This document shows positions 34,328 to 44,957 of a stretch of DNA of 64,000 nucleotides, piece by piece. Under the pieces are notes generated by a model. That model saw only the letters and a program-made list of their open reading frames with translations. It searched no databases and was not told the DNA's origin. The number at the start of each line of letters is the position of its first letter. Position 1 is the stretch's first letter. The stretch covers positions 62,001 through 126,000 of the forward strand of contig NW_013546995.1 of NCBI RefSeq assembly GCF_000711695.1, given 5' to 3'. Position numbers and translations under genes: made by a program. Source of the DNA: Tilletiaria anomala UBC 951. Lineage: Eukaryota > Basidiomycota > Exobasidiomycetes > Georgefischeriales > Tilletiariaceae.

Positions 34328-37300
34328 CTAGGCGTAGAATTCTGAAAGATGACGTGAAGGAGCCATCAGTGAGGTCCTGCCTCTCACAGAGAAGAGGAAT
34401 GGTCGACACTTACTCTTATTGATCAGATGGATGAGCAGGTTGGTGTTGCACTTTGCCATGGAGTCCATCAGTGTCAGAGTCTGTAAGCCGTTGAATTGTG
34501 CTTCGAGCAGATCCTCGATACGCAAGTCGCAGCTTCCACCGACGACGCCAAGGACGCTGGCTTCGATGGTGAACAAGCCTGCCTCGTCACTACTGATGGT
34601 CAGAGAGATCTGGTCGTACTGCTTGGAGCTGAAGCCGTCGATGGTCAAAAGCACGCCCTTCTCGTGCAACCGCTGCGCAGTGTACTTGTACGAGCCAAAC
34701 TTCGGTACCTTGCCGGAGGCTTTCAAGCTGCGCAGATGAAAGTACTGCTGTGTGAAAGGAAGCACGAACTTCTTGCGACTAGATGCGTGTTCAAAAATGA
34801 TGAGCAATGTCAGGAAAAGCGTATCGCAACAGAGCGGATTCGACTCACCCTTTCTTCTGCATGGTCTGCATGGAGGCATCAATGTAGCTATTGTAGCTCT
34901 GAATCTGCTCCTCCAGGTAAGCCTTCTTTTCGCCCAAATTGTTGAGGGTGACGTGCATCGCCGCCTTCTCGTTCGCCCGCTGAATGCGTTTGCGATGCTT
35001 GTTGCGAATGTCAATCGCGATAGCATTGAGCATGTCCTGGAACTCGTTCGCCCTGGAGACTTTGCCAAGCTGCTCGAGCTTCAGCATGTTCTGCAGAGTG
35101 TGGGCCTTGAGGTCGACGAAGGACAGTCGACGGACATCCTGCAGCTTCGGCGTTGTGTGGTTCGCTGAAGGCGGTGGTCTCTGTCCTCGTTGCCGCGCAC
35201 GATCTGCAGTGATCTCCAACGAAACAACCTCCTCCCATGTGAGCTCATCCTGATCGGTGACTGGCTCGAGCAGGACCTTGTAAAGGGTTTGCCCTGATTG
35301 CACCTTGAGGACAGACAGGACGAGACGCTTTGTCTCGACAAAGAGTGCTTTGCTTTCCGCCTCTGGGTCTTGCAAAGCTGTGCGCCTTCCGACCAGCTCA
35401 AGCGTGATCTCGCTGTCACGTGCGCTGTTGAGCTCCGAGGAAGCTCCTTGCGGAGGCAGGCCAAGCTCATTCAGCAGAATGCGAAGCGGATCGGCCTGAT
35501 TCGGTGCCACCGTGTCCATCTGCTGACCGAGAAGCAAATGCAGCGCGTAGATCTCATTTGGGCTGATGTAGATGACCGGGCGGTCTTGTGTTGTCGCATC
35601 GATGAATTCTTCAGCAGCAAACTGCATTTCCGCATCGTGTACGTCAACGATGGCGTAGAACCATTGTGTGAAGCGGGCAGATGCTTGCGAGACGTATTCG
35701 TTGAGCGGCTGCAAGTAAGGGTTGTCATCGGAGAAGAGGCGGCCGACCGCTACCTGAGTGAGCATCTTGGAGACTTCCGCCAAGTTCTTCCTCTGCACAG
35801 GCCCGACAAGCTTCTCGATGACGTCGAAGCCTTCCGGCGCCACGATCGCGGGGTTCAAATAGCGATAGTAGACCAGATGTCCAACGACCTTGATGAGCGC
35901 TGCTTCTGGCTCTTGAGGGAACTTATTCTGCAACGCTCGGAAGACTTCTCTTGCAATGTAGCGGATTCCAAATGGCATCTTCGTCGTTGAGCTTGTGAGC
36001 GCAGAGAGGAACGCCTCTGTCGTCGCGCGCAGAGCTTGCAAATGGCGAATGAAGATGGTCCTTGCGGCAGGGTCGAGCAATGCGACATCGAACGACACGT
36101 CGAGCGGCTTCCGGCTGGGCATACCCGTTTCCATCTCCTCGAGGTTGATTGCCTGTCGGTAAATCGCGCATGGATCGGTCTCGAGATCGAGGCCCTCATC
36201 ATTGATGATGCCCTGGACGAGTGGACCCAGAAGATCTCGTAAATACTTGCGCTCCTTTGCGCCTCTGTTGTATTGCACGACCAACTTGATGAATTGTGCG
36301 TTGCCTCGAATAAATTCTTGCACAGAGTTGACCATGCTGAGCTCTTCACTTACGCAGCGCTGGAAGAGCTTGAGGAGCAAGAATTCCTCTCTGCTGTTCT
36401 GCGCGTAGCCAAAGAGGGTAAGAACGACCTTCTCCACTTGCTTCTTGTTGCGGTCCGACATTTCCATCTTGCCAACGCGCGCAAAGAGCCTGGCAATGTA
36501 TTCTGGGCGGGTCTGCAGCATGTAGAAGAGCTCTTGGTACAGCTCAAGCTTGTTCCGCGCAGTTCTGTCAAGATGCTGACCTTCCGCAAAGGGATCGTTG
36601 GCAGCGACCAAGACAGAGTTGCGGCGTTGCAGGTTTGCAGCCGTAGGCGGGCCGAGTAGGCCGCGCTCATTTTTGACGCGAATCAGCTCTTCGATGCCGA
36701 TCTTGTTCTTGACTAACAAGGCGATCTTGGTATCCAGCTCTTGTACGTCGTTCTCGAGCGTCTGCGTCTCTCGGATACTTCGCACGACAAGTTTTCGCAA
36801 TCGCTCCACCTCGATCTCGTCTTCGAAGTCGATGTCGCTGTCGTTGAGAAGATGTCCAAAGTTCTTGATCGTCGAGACAGGCACATTCTTGCCGACTGTA
36901 AGACTTCGGTACTGCTGCCCTTGCTGCTTGCCTCTGAACAGGCTCTGAATCTTGACGACCTTGTCCATGTGCTCGTGGTAATGGCGAAGCTTGGCGTTGA
37001 ATGTTCTGCGTGCCAGCATACCTCGGAGAAGTGACTGAAGGTGTATGGCGACTGGCTCCGATTGAATCAAATGGTTTCTCCACCATTGGTACTCGATTCG
37101 TGCGAGCACGCCTCGAATCTGCGCCTGAACACCAACGACGTCGGGCGTGACGAAGTCAAGCTGCTTCCGCTGCTCCTGGTGTTTCCGTCGAGCTAACGCG
37201 GCACGAGCGAAAGATTGCAGGCTCCCGACAGCCTTCGTCACCTCTACCTTTTGCAAAGCAGTGCTCATCTGCCGATGCGAGCGGCGTGCCAGTACACCGC

Positions 37301-40003
37301 GGACCTGCGCCTGCACAGAGATGATGCTGTCGTTCGAGCCTCGGAGATGGCGCACCAGACTCAGCAGTCGACGCCGAGCAAGTACAGCGCGAAGAGCGCT
37401 CTGTAGCTTAATAACATCCTCGATGCTGTCGCTGAGCTTGAAGATGAGTGCTTCGTACTGGCGACGTGCCAGGACACCTCGGCATTGCGCTTGAATGTTG
37501 ACAATGCTGGCACCGTGTTCCTGGTCGAATGAAGCTATCTGCAAGTACCAAGGTCATGATAAGCGACTGGTCATGAAACCCGAAACGGCCCAAGAAGAAG
37601 GTTGGGGAAGGACACTCGCCTTCTGCTGAGTGGCAGCATGCGACCTACGCGCAAGTAATCCACGGCAAGCAGCCTGTAGCCTCCCAAAGTCTCCCTGCGA
37701 AGTCTGGAGCGCTGCTCGCTTGTCATACCACGCCTTCCTCGCCAACGCCCCACGAATCTGCCCCTGGATGGCGGGGGTCCAAGACGTGATAACGCGCTCT
37801 TCCTCCTCCTGGCGACGCCGGTCCTCTTCCGCCTGGCGACGCGCTTCTGCCTCCAGGCGCAGACGCTCGAGCTCTGCCGCGCGGCACTCCGCGTTTTGCT
37901 GCAAGCGCCTGTAGCTCGCTCGGGCTAACGTGGCACGACACGCTGTCTGAAGTGTGACGACGCCCTCGACGTTCTCGCGCAACTCGCGGTCGATCCGCTC
38001 CTGTTCCGTCTCGGGTTCCGGCTCAGGCTCGACGTTCATTTCCTTCGCCAGTGCCTTGCCCAGCCCTCCGAACTGAGGCATCGACACGCCCGCGGCGTCG
38101 AGGCCGCGCTGCGTCTGCTGCAGCTGGTCATCGGTGAACTCCAGCTTGCCGATGAGGTTGCCGACTTTGATCGCTCGGCCTTGCCGCGCAAGGATGTGAC
38201 TGGAGGTGGAGAGTAGATTGCACAAGTGATCAGCCATGTTCGCGCCACGAGGACACATCGACTGCCTCACCTAAGCGCGTGAACGCAATAGACGACCTTG
38301 GGAAAATTCTTTTTCTCGTACAAGTCAGTCAGCTCGAAGTGAAAGAATTCGGGTAGGCCGATCTTGGTGACGGCGCGGAAGAAGTAGTTGACATTGTCGG
38401 TGTGTTTGTACTGCAGCCTGGGGCTCGTGAAGATCTTCGGTACGCACTCGGGCTCGAAGCGTCGGGCCAGCTTGGCGAGGAAGATGCCGTTACGCATCGA
38501 TTCTTCCATTTCAATGACGGCGCCGAGCTCCTCCCCGACGTGGTGCTCCATCCATTCCTTCGCTTCGCCACAGTGGCAAAGGTACTCGTACGCCTGCAGC
38601 AGGTGGCGTTGCGTGTCCATCCACTTCGACGTCGCGCTGAACGGTAGGCTTCCGGCGGCAGAAGTGCGCGAAAACGGCGTGCCGAGGCTGCCTGCACCTG
38701 CGCCGCCTGCTGCGAAAACGCCAGCAGAGCGCGGTGAGCCCGGTGCCCAAGGTGAGTCAACCATCGCGGGCGACTGCTTGGCGAGCCTAATCCTCCCGCT
38801 CAGTCCATGTACGTCCTCTGCACCCGTTGTAATGCCCGGCAAGACGATCTCGCCTTCGCCTTGGTCCTCCGACTGCATTCGACCAGGCCGCTCAGGCCTC
38901 CCTTCCTCCTCCTCTTTCAAAGCCCCTGGATTGGTGTGCTTAGAGCCCACCACCATACGCGGGCCGCTCAGCCCTCCGTCCTCACCCGATGCAGCGCTGT
39001 AGCAGGAGCGCGTCGTGAACTCGCGCATCATCTTCAGCGTCGGCACGCTACTGCGCTTGAGGTCCTTGACTACACCGAGGTGCAGTTGTGCCGGTGCAGC
39101 GCTCGCGCCGCCCCCGCCGCCACTTTGCGCCCAGAAAGAACCAGAACCGAACGGAGGGGACAAAACGACAGGCGAGCCTTGCTCTCTGGATGGTGTTCCA
39201 GCGGCTTTTGGACTGTCGAAGCCGGCAATGCTGCTGCCAGTGTACATTTTGGTCGGCGAGGCGCTGCGGGGATCAACAGGGCTGTATGCTGCGGAAAACT
39301 TTGTAGGTGAAATTTGGGATGAGTCGACGGAGCCATTGCGAGGAGCAGGAGGCATGCTGAAAGGCCGACTACTGCGTGACGCGACGGAGCCGGCCAGGCC
39401 CGAAGGTTTGTAGCTGCTGCTGCCGGCGAGAGTAGGGCTGACGCTGCTTGCGGTTGTGTAGGTCGTGTAGCTCGAGCCGAACATGCCGTTCCCGTTCGGG
39501 AAGACGGCGCCGCCGCTGCTACTGCTGCTGTAGATGCTGCTAGGAGCTGCGCTAGAGCTTGCGCCTGTGGACGTGCTGAACTCGCTCGGCGAAACGCGCG
39601 AAGGCGAAACGCTCCCGAACCCTTGGGTAGCAGGAGCCGAGCCATCCTTAATGCTGAGCGAGTTCATCAGGCTCCCTGCCCCTCGTAAGTCGAGGCTGCC
39701 GGTGCTCCGACCGGCACCGCCGTGATAGCGCCTAATGCTGCCAGCATGGTGCAGCCCCGTTGCGCCGTTGAGGCTGTTCATCGACCCATGTGTGAAGTGA
39801 TGCACGCCACCTGGCACAGGTGCAGCTGCTGTGGCTGTTCCCGGCGATGAGGACGCGGGATCTGCGAGACTGAAGGAGTTCACGCTGGATCGGCTGCAGG
39901 AGCGCTCGAGCATTCTTGTCTGGTAGGCGAACGGGCTGTTGCGCACGCTGCCGGTCGCCGCCGCGCCGGAAGACGGCGCAGATGGTGGTGACTTGGCATC
40001 CAT
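34328..40003 (-). CDS. IQG1: IQGAP-type scaffold protein (CH, IQ repeats, RasGAP-like, RasGAP C-terminal)
   Basis: Exons, in order of translation, 40003-38271, 38199-37620, 37538-34849, 34778-34414 and 34341-34328 give 1793 residues. A ~450-residue Ser/Gly-rich N-terminus precedes a calponin-homology domain (about 460-600; IFLAKLARRFEPECVPKIFT and, across intron 1, VVYCVHALSHILARQGRA). Then come at least ten IQ motifs of the form IQAQxRGVLARRxY (about 670-1000), a GAP-related domain (about 1150-1410; YYRYLNPAIVAPEGF) and a RasGAP C-terminal domain ending INKKFYA. IQGAPs link actin, myosin light chain/calmodulin and formin at the cytokinetic ring. No WW domain is seen. Intron 2 is GC-AG, and the final exon codes only 14 nt. 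The residue at the arginine-finger position is Arg (IRGN) rather than the Thr of human IQGAP1. Confidence 0.93.
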
Positions 40004-41101
40004 GATGATGGAAGTACGTCGTGTGCGTTGCCCGTCCGCGCCGGCGTCAGTCCTGTACCTCTATGCAGAAAGAAAGGGGTCAAATGTTTGGGCTTGGAGT
40101 GTGTGGAGGTGAACGCGTTCGGTGGGCCTCAGCTAGCTTCTAGCTGCGCGCGAGAAGAGCGAGACGGTGAAGCGCGAAAGGTGCACTCGAGTCAGGGGCG
40201 AAGCAGGCAAGCAGGGCGTGGCCTTTCTTGATCCACCTGCGTGCTGCGATTACGGCGCCGAAGCACACGACCGAGTGCTCGATGAGCAGCGGCTGTTGAG
40301 GACGATGAAGTACGTGTGGCATTCTGATGATGAGGTCCCCCCTCCCCCCAAGCCCAACCCATCCCATCTTACCTACCATCCCTCAAACAGGGGGTCGCCG
40401 CTTGCGCGCGTGCGAAGACGCACTGTAGCACTCTCCTGCTCTTTCTGCCCGCGATGTATAATGCAGAGGCGGATGCGCACGCTGCCCACACCCGCACGTG
40501 ACCCACACATTCTTGGATCGTTTGTTTTAGGGTTGTGCCCCCCTCAAAACTGGTACAGCTCGTCTCGCTGGGGTTAGGGTGAGAAGAGAGAACAGCACGG
40601 TAGCGTTTACCGACCGTGCGCTGCGATGCGGCGCGAGCAACAGCTTCATCGCCTTGTTCGCCTGAGTCGACTTCCGTCAATGACATCGCCCCCCACCCCA
40701 CCCATTCAGTCATTAGACGCAGCTTCAGCACTCGGACTTTCGAACAAATATACTTGTTTCCAGCACGGCGAAAGTCGGGATTGCGAATAACTTGCACTGC
40801 GTTCAACAGCGCATGTGCTAGGCTATACGCTGCGAGTGCAGTGTTAGAAGGACATCGCTCACGAGCCACATCTATCGCAGTCCAGCCGGGTTTAGTCCTT
40901 CGGATTTCGCTGGTCATCATCATCTCGTCAGAGGGTTTCCCCAGTCGGCAGTCTTCCGACTGCTCACAGTCTCACTTGCATCCGCGGTGCGTGTGCAGAA
41001 GGAAAGTCTTGCAAGCCGGACGTTGGTGGTGATAACGGTTGAAAAGGCTGGATGATATAGACGGGTGATATAGACACAGGAAGACCGACCTATCATCCAT
41101 C
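40004..41101. promoter_or_regulatory. Shared upstream region of IQG1 and APL2
   Basis: 1.1 kb between divergent start codons. Two TTAGGG motifs (40527-40532 and 40574-40579) lie 47 bp apart; in fungi such telomere-like sites can bind Tbf1/Teb1-type factors. A 184-codon minus-strand frame (40369-40923) is open but I do not accept it as a gene. Confidence 0.4.
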
Positions 41102-43876
41102 ATGAGTCGGCCGCGCTTCTTCACAGCTCCTCGCAAAGGTGCGTACCTGCGCAACAGCAATCTGTCATGGCTGTGCGTTTTGCTTACTCTTCTTCTGCAC
41201 TCTCGTTTGTGAATCTCCGCCCATGCGTGTCTTGCAGGAGAGAACTTTGAACTTCTCGCAGATCGTGAGTGAGGCGGCGACTTGCAGATTGGAGATTCAG
41301 AGCTCACCAAGACACAACTCTTCTTCCGAACAGTCAATTCCGAGTATCGGGACCGGCGCAAAGATGCGATCAAGCGGGTCATTGCCAACATGACTATCGG
41401 GAAAGATGTCTCTGGCCTATTTGCGAGCGTGCTCAAGAATGGCCAGACCGAAGATCTGGAACAGAAGAAGCTCGTATATCTTTACCTGATGAACTACGCC
41501 AAAACCCAACCGGAGCTGGTTATTTTAGCTGTCAACACATTTGTCAAGGTGGGTCGAGTCTCAAGCCGGTCGTAGCTAAGGTATGCAGTCGCTAAATCTA
41601 CCTTTCTCCCGCACGTGCGCAGGACTCAGAAGATCAGAACCCACTCATTCGCGCACTCGCATTACGGACAATGGGCTGTCTGCGCGCCGAGAAGATCATC
41701 GACTACCTCTCAGACCCCTTGACTAAAGGGCTCCGAGATGAGAATCCGTACGTCCGCAAAACCGCCGCCATATGCGTCGCCAAGCTGTACGACCTCAAGC
41801 CGGAGCTTGCGGTCGAGAACGGCTTCGTGTCACGCCTGCAAGAGATGGTCGGCGACTCAAATCCAATGGTCGTCGCCAATGCCGTCACAGCGCTCACCGA
41901 CATCCACGAGGCGGCCTGCGAGGCGGACCCTTCGGGCCAAGCGAGCGTCTTTGTCATCGACAGCGGCATCCTACAGAAGCTCCTCATCGCGCTCAACGAG
42001 TGCACAGAGTGGGGCCGCATCGCCATCTTGAACTCGCTGGCGAGATACAAGAGCACAGACGAGCAGGAGGCCGAGCACATCTGCGAGCGCGTCATGCCGC
42101 AGTTCCAACACGCGAATGGCAGCGTTGTACTCGGAGCTGTCAAGGTGATCCTCATCCACATGCAAAAAGTCAACAAACCCGACTTTATCAAGCAACTCAT
42201 CCGCAAGATGGCGCCACCGCTCGGTACGTTCTGTCACCCTCGTGTCACATCTGCGATCTTCTACCTGACACCTCTTTCTCTACAGTGACGTTGATATCCT
42301 CCGCGCCAGAGGTACAATGGGTGGCACTACGCAACGTCAACCTCGTCCTGCAGCGGCACCCGGACCTCCTCAACACGGAGCTACGGATTTTCTTCTGCAA
42401 GTACAATGATCCGAGCTACGTAAAACTCGAGAAGCTCGAGATCATGATCAAGCTTGCAAATGCGCGCAACGTCGACATGCTCCTGAGCGAGCTGAAAGAG
42501 TACGCGTCCGAGGTGGACGTTGATTTCGTCCGGCGGTCGATCCGCGCGATCGGGCAATGCGCTGTCAAGATTGATGAGGCGGCTGAGCGGTGCGTGCACG
42601 TCCTGCTGGACCTGATCGCGACGCGTGTCAGCTACGTCGTGCAGGAGGCGATCATCGTGATCAAGGACATCTTTCGAAAATACCCGTCCAATTACGAGGG
42701 CATCATCCCGACACTTTGCGCGAACCTTGACGATCTCGACGAGCCAGAGGCAAAGGCGTCACTGATCTGGATCGTCGGCGAGTATGCCGAGAAGATAAAC
42801 AATGCGGAGGAGCTGCTCGCGTCGTTTTTGGACAACTTTGTCGAGGAACAGCACCAGGTGCAGTTTCAGACGCTCACCGCGACCGTCAAGCTTTTCCTCA
42901 AGAAGCCGGACAACTCGCAGACGATCGTGCAGCAGGTGCTCGAGAAGGCCACGACGGAGTGCGACAGCGCTGACATCCGCGACCGCGCGTACATCTACTG
43001 GCGCCTGCTCAGCAGCCCGGACACCAACGCAGGGCGCAGCGTCATCCTCGCTGAGCGACCGCCGATTTCCATCCCGCTCTCGACGCTCTCGCCAGCACTG
43101 CTCGACGAGCTGCTCTCCGATCTGTCGTCGCTGGCTAGTGCATACCACAAGCCAGAGTCGACATTCATTGGCAAAGGCCGCGTCGGCGCGGATGAGATGA
43201 GCAAGAAGGTGGCTGAGTAGGTATTGCCGTCGCTGCTGCCAGCAACTGTTCTTGGTACAGGGCTATCGAAAAAGCTGACATGAACGACTTTACACTCTTC
43301 CTTTTTCAGACACGACGATATTACACGGGAGAAAGCGCTCGCAACGGTGGTACAAGGTGCCAATGCGGAGAACCTGCTCGACTTTGACGATGACACGAGC
43401 AGCGGGTCCGTGGCGCAACACCCAAATGCTGCGACAGGCGGGCTCGGGGGGCTGGAGGACCTCCTAGGTGGGAATGATGTGCTGGGCGGCCTCGACGGCT
43501 TGAGTCTCTCGGCTGCACCTGGCGCGGGGGCCTCGTCAGCAGCGGCAGCGGCAGTGCAGTCTACGCAGCTAAATGACCTACTTGGGCTGTGAGTGTATGC
43601 GGGATCCCAGCCGTTGCAAAAGGAGGGAGAAAGTGAATGTGTATCTGACACTCACTCTCTCACCTCCATGCGCGCAGATTCGACTCAGCACCAGGGTCCG
43701 GAGCACCCGGTGCCCAAACGGGCCTGGAGGCGCTGCAAGCACTGCCTCTGACACCAACGCATCCGCCCGGCGCTGGCGGAATGGCGGGGATACCAAATGA
43801 AGCCAACGTCGCGGCCAAGACCGCAGCAGCGGCAGCGGCGATGAAGGCAGAGGACGACTTACTAGGCCTATTTTGA
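41102..43876 (+). CDS. APL2: AP-1 complex subunit beta (beta-adaptin)
   Basis: Exons 41102-41138, 41238-41264, 41334-41548, 41623-42223, 42286-43216, 43310-43588 and 43678-43876 give 762 residues. The trunk matches beta-adaptin throughout: [97 protein letters not shown]-like (here [18 protein letters not shown]), WRLLSSP. The C-terminus is a short hinge with acidic/leucine clathrin-box-like motifs (LLDFDD, NDLLGLFD, DDLLGLF) and no ear domain, as usual for fungal AP-1 beta. It sorts cargo into clathrin vesicles at the trans-Golgi/endosome. Exon 2 is a 27-nt microexon that restores [11 protein letters not shown]. Confidence 0.95.
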
Positions 43877-44957
43877 GCGTGCCGCTTTGATGTCGTCACC
43901 GCATTGGAATCATGTGTAGGGCAAGGCGCAATGTATGCGATGCATGTAGGCGCCATATTCAGTCCGTGTCGTCGCGGCTTTGGTTGATTGCCGCCAGTGG
44001 CGCCTGCATGGAACACGTGGGGGCATACTTCGTATAGAGTCTCAACATCAGGCCTTCTGTGCTGCGTAATGACGACGCCTCTGAATTTCTATGGAGACAT
44101 CCGGACATTCACTCGTCCAAAACCCCTTTTGAAGTACTGTCCGTGTCTTCATGCCCGTGTAGACTCATGACTTGAGACCCGCCGATCTGGGTGCTGCATT
44201 CGAGCATCTTGATGGCCTACCAAGATTCCGATGGATGGACATACGCTCAGGGCGACAGAATCTACACCCAAGCATCTAGAATTCTAGACCCGCATGGAAA
44301 ATGAATGGAACGACGGCGAACCTGCGGTGGAAAAGGAAAGGGGGGAGAGCCTGCGCTACACGCCCTTGACTGGGCGCCTAAAAATGAACCTCGTTTCCGT
44401 CTCTCTGCGTACACATGCCAGCTGTCAGACCTGTTCGACGCATTGGCCATTGTTTTCATTGCAGCTTTCGACGTCGCTTCTGTTCATCTCAACATCCAGG
44501 AGGATAGTGTTGACCAGGAAGACTAGGCACGGTCTGGGCCACCCGCTGTGTCGCAGACTTCATTATGATGAGAAAGACGGGAGCAGGAGACAGGAGAAGT
44601 TGGATTGATTGAAACCCGGGGCAGCGTGGGCTGTGTACCGGCTCACGCGGGAACCGAGTAGCACACAACAGCACTGCAAGCGGGCACCTCCGCTGCCTAA
44701 TGAACGTCTCCCCCGCGTCTTCCATGTTGACCGCGCCCCAGCTCCAAGAATCAAGCCACAGCATCCTCGCAGAACGGCCGGCCTGAGTTTCTGGCTGCAG
44801 GCCTTCGTACCACATCCTCCTCGCGCTGGCTTCTTCCTTTGAAACGCACCTGCTTCCACTTCATCTATTCCATGCTTGCGAGCAGCACGCAGGCTAAACG
44901 CATCAAAAGAACGGCGTGGGTTTCCGGCAACACTCAAATATTTCGTCCTCAGCCCCC
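43877..44957. other. Intergenic region between APL2 and the acyl-CoA ligase
   Basis: 1.08 kb. Several 60-130-codon frames exist on both strands but none has protein-like composition or splice support. Nothing else seen. Confidence 0.5.

Noticed and set aside
40369-40923. 184-codon minus-strand frame starting ATGATGATG in the IQG1/APL2 promoter
   Set aside because: The first half looks somewhat protein-like, but the second half does not; no domain, and it sits wholly in a divergent promoter.
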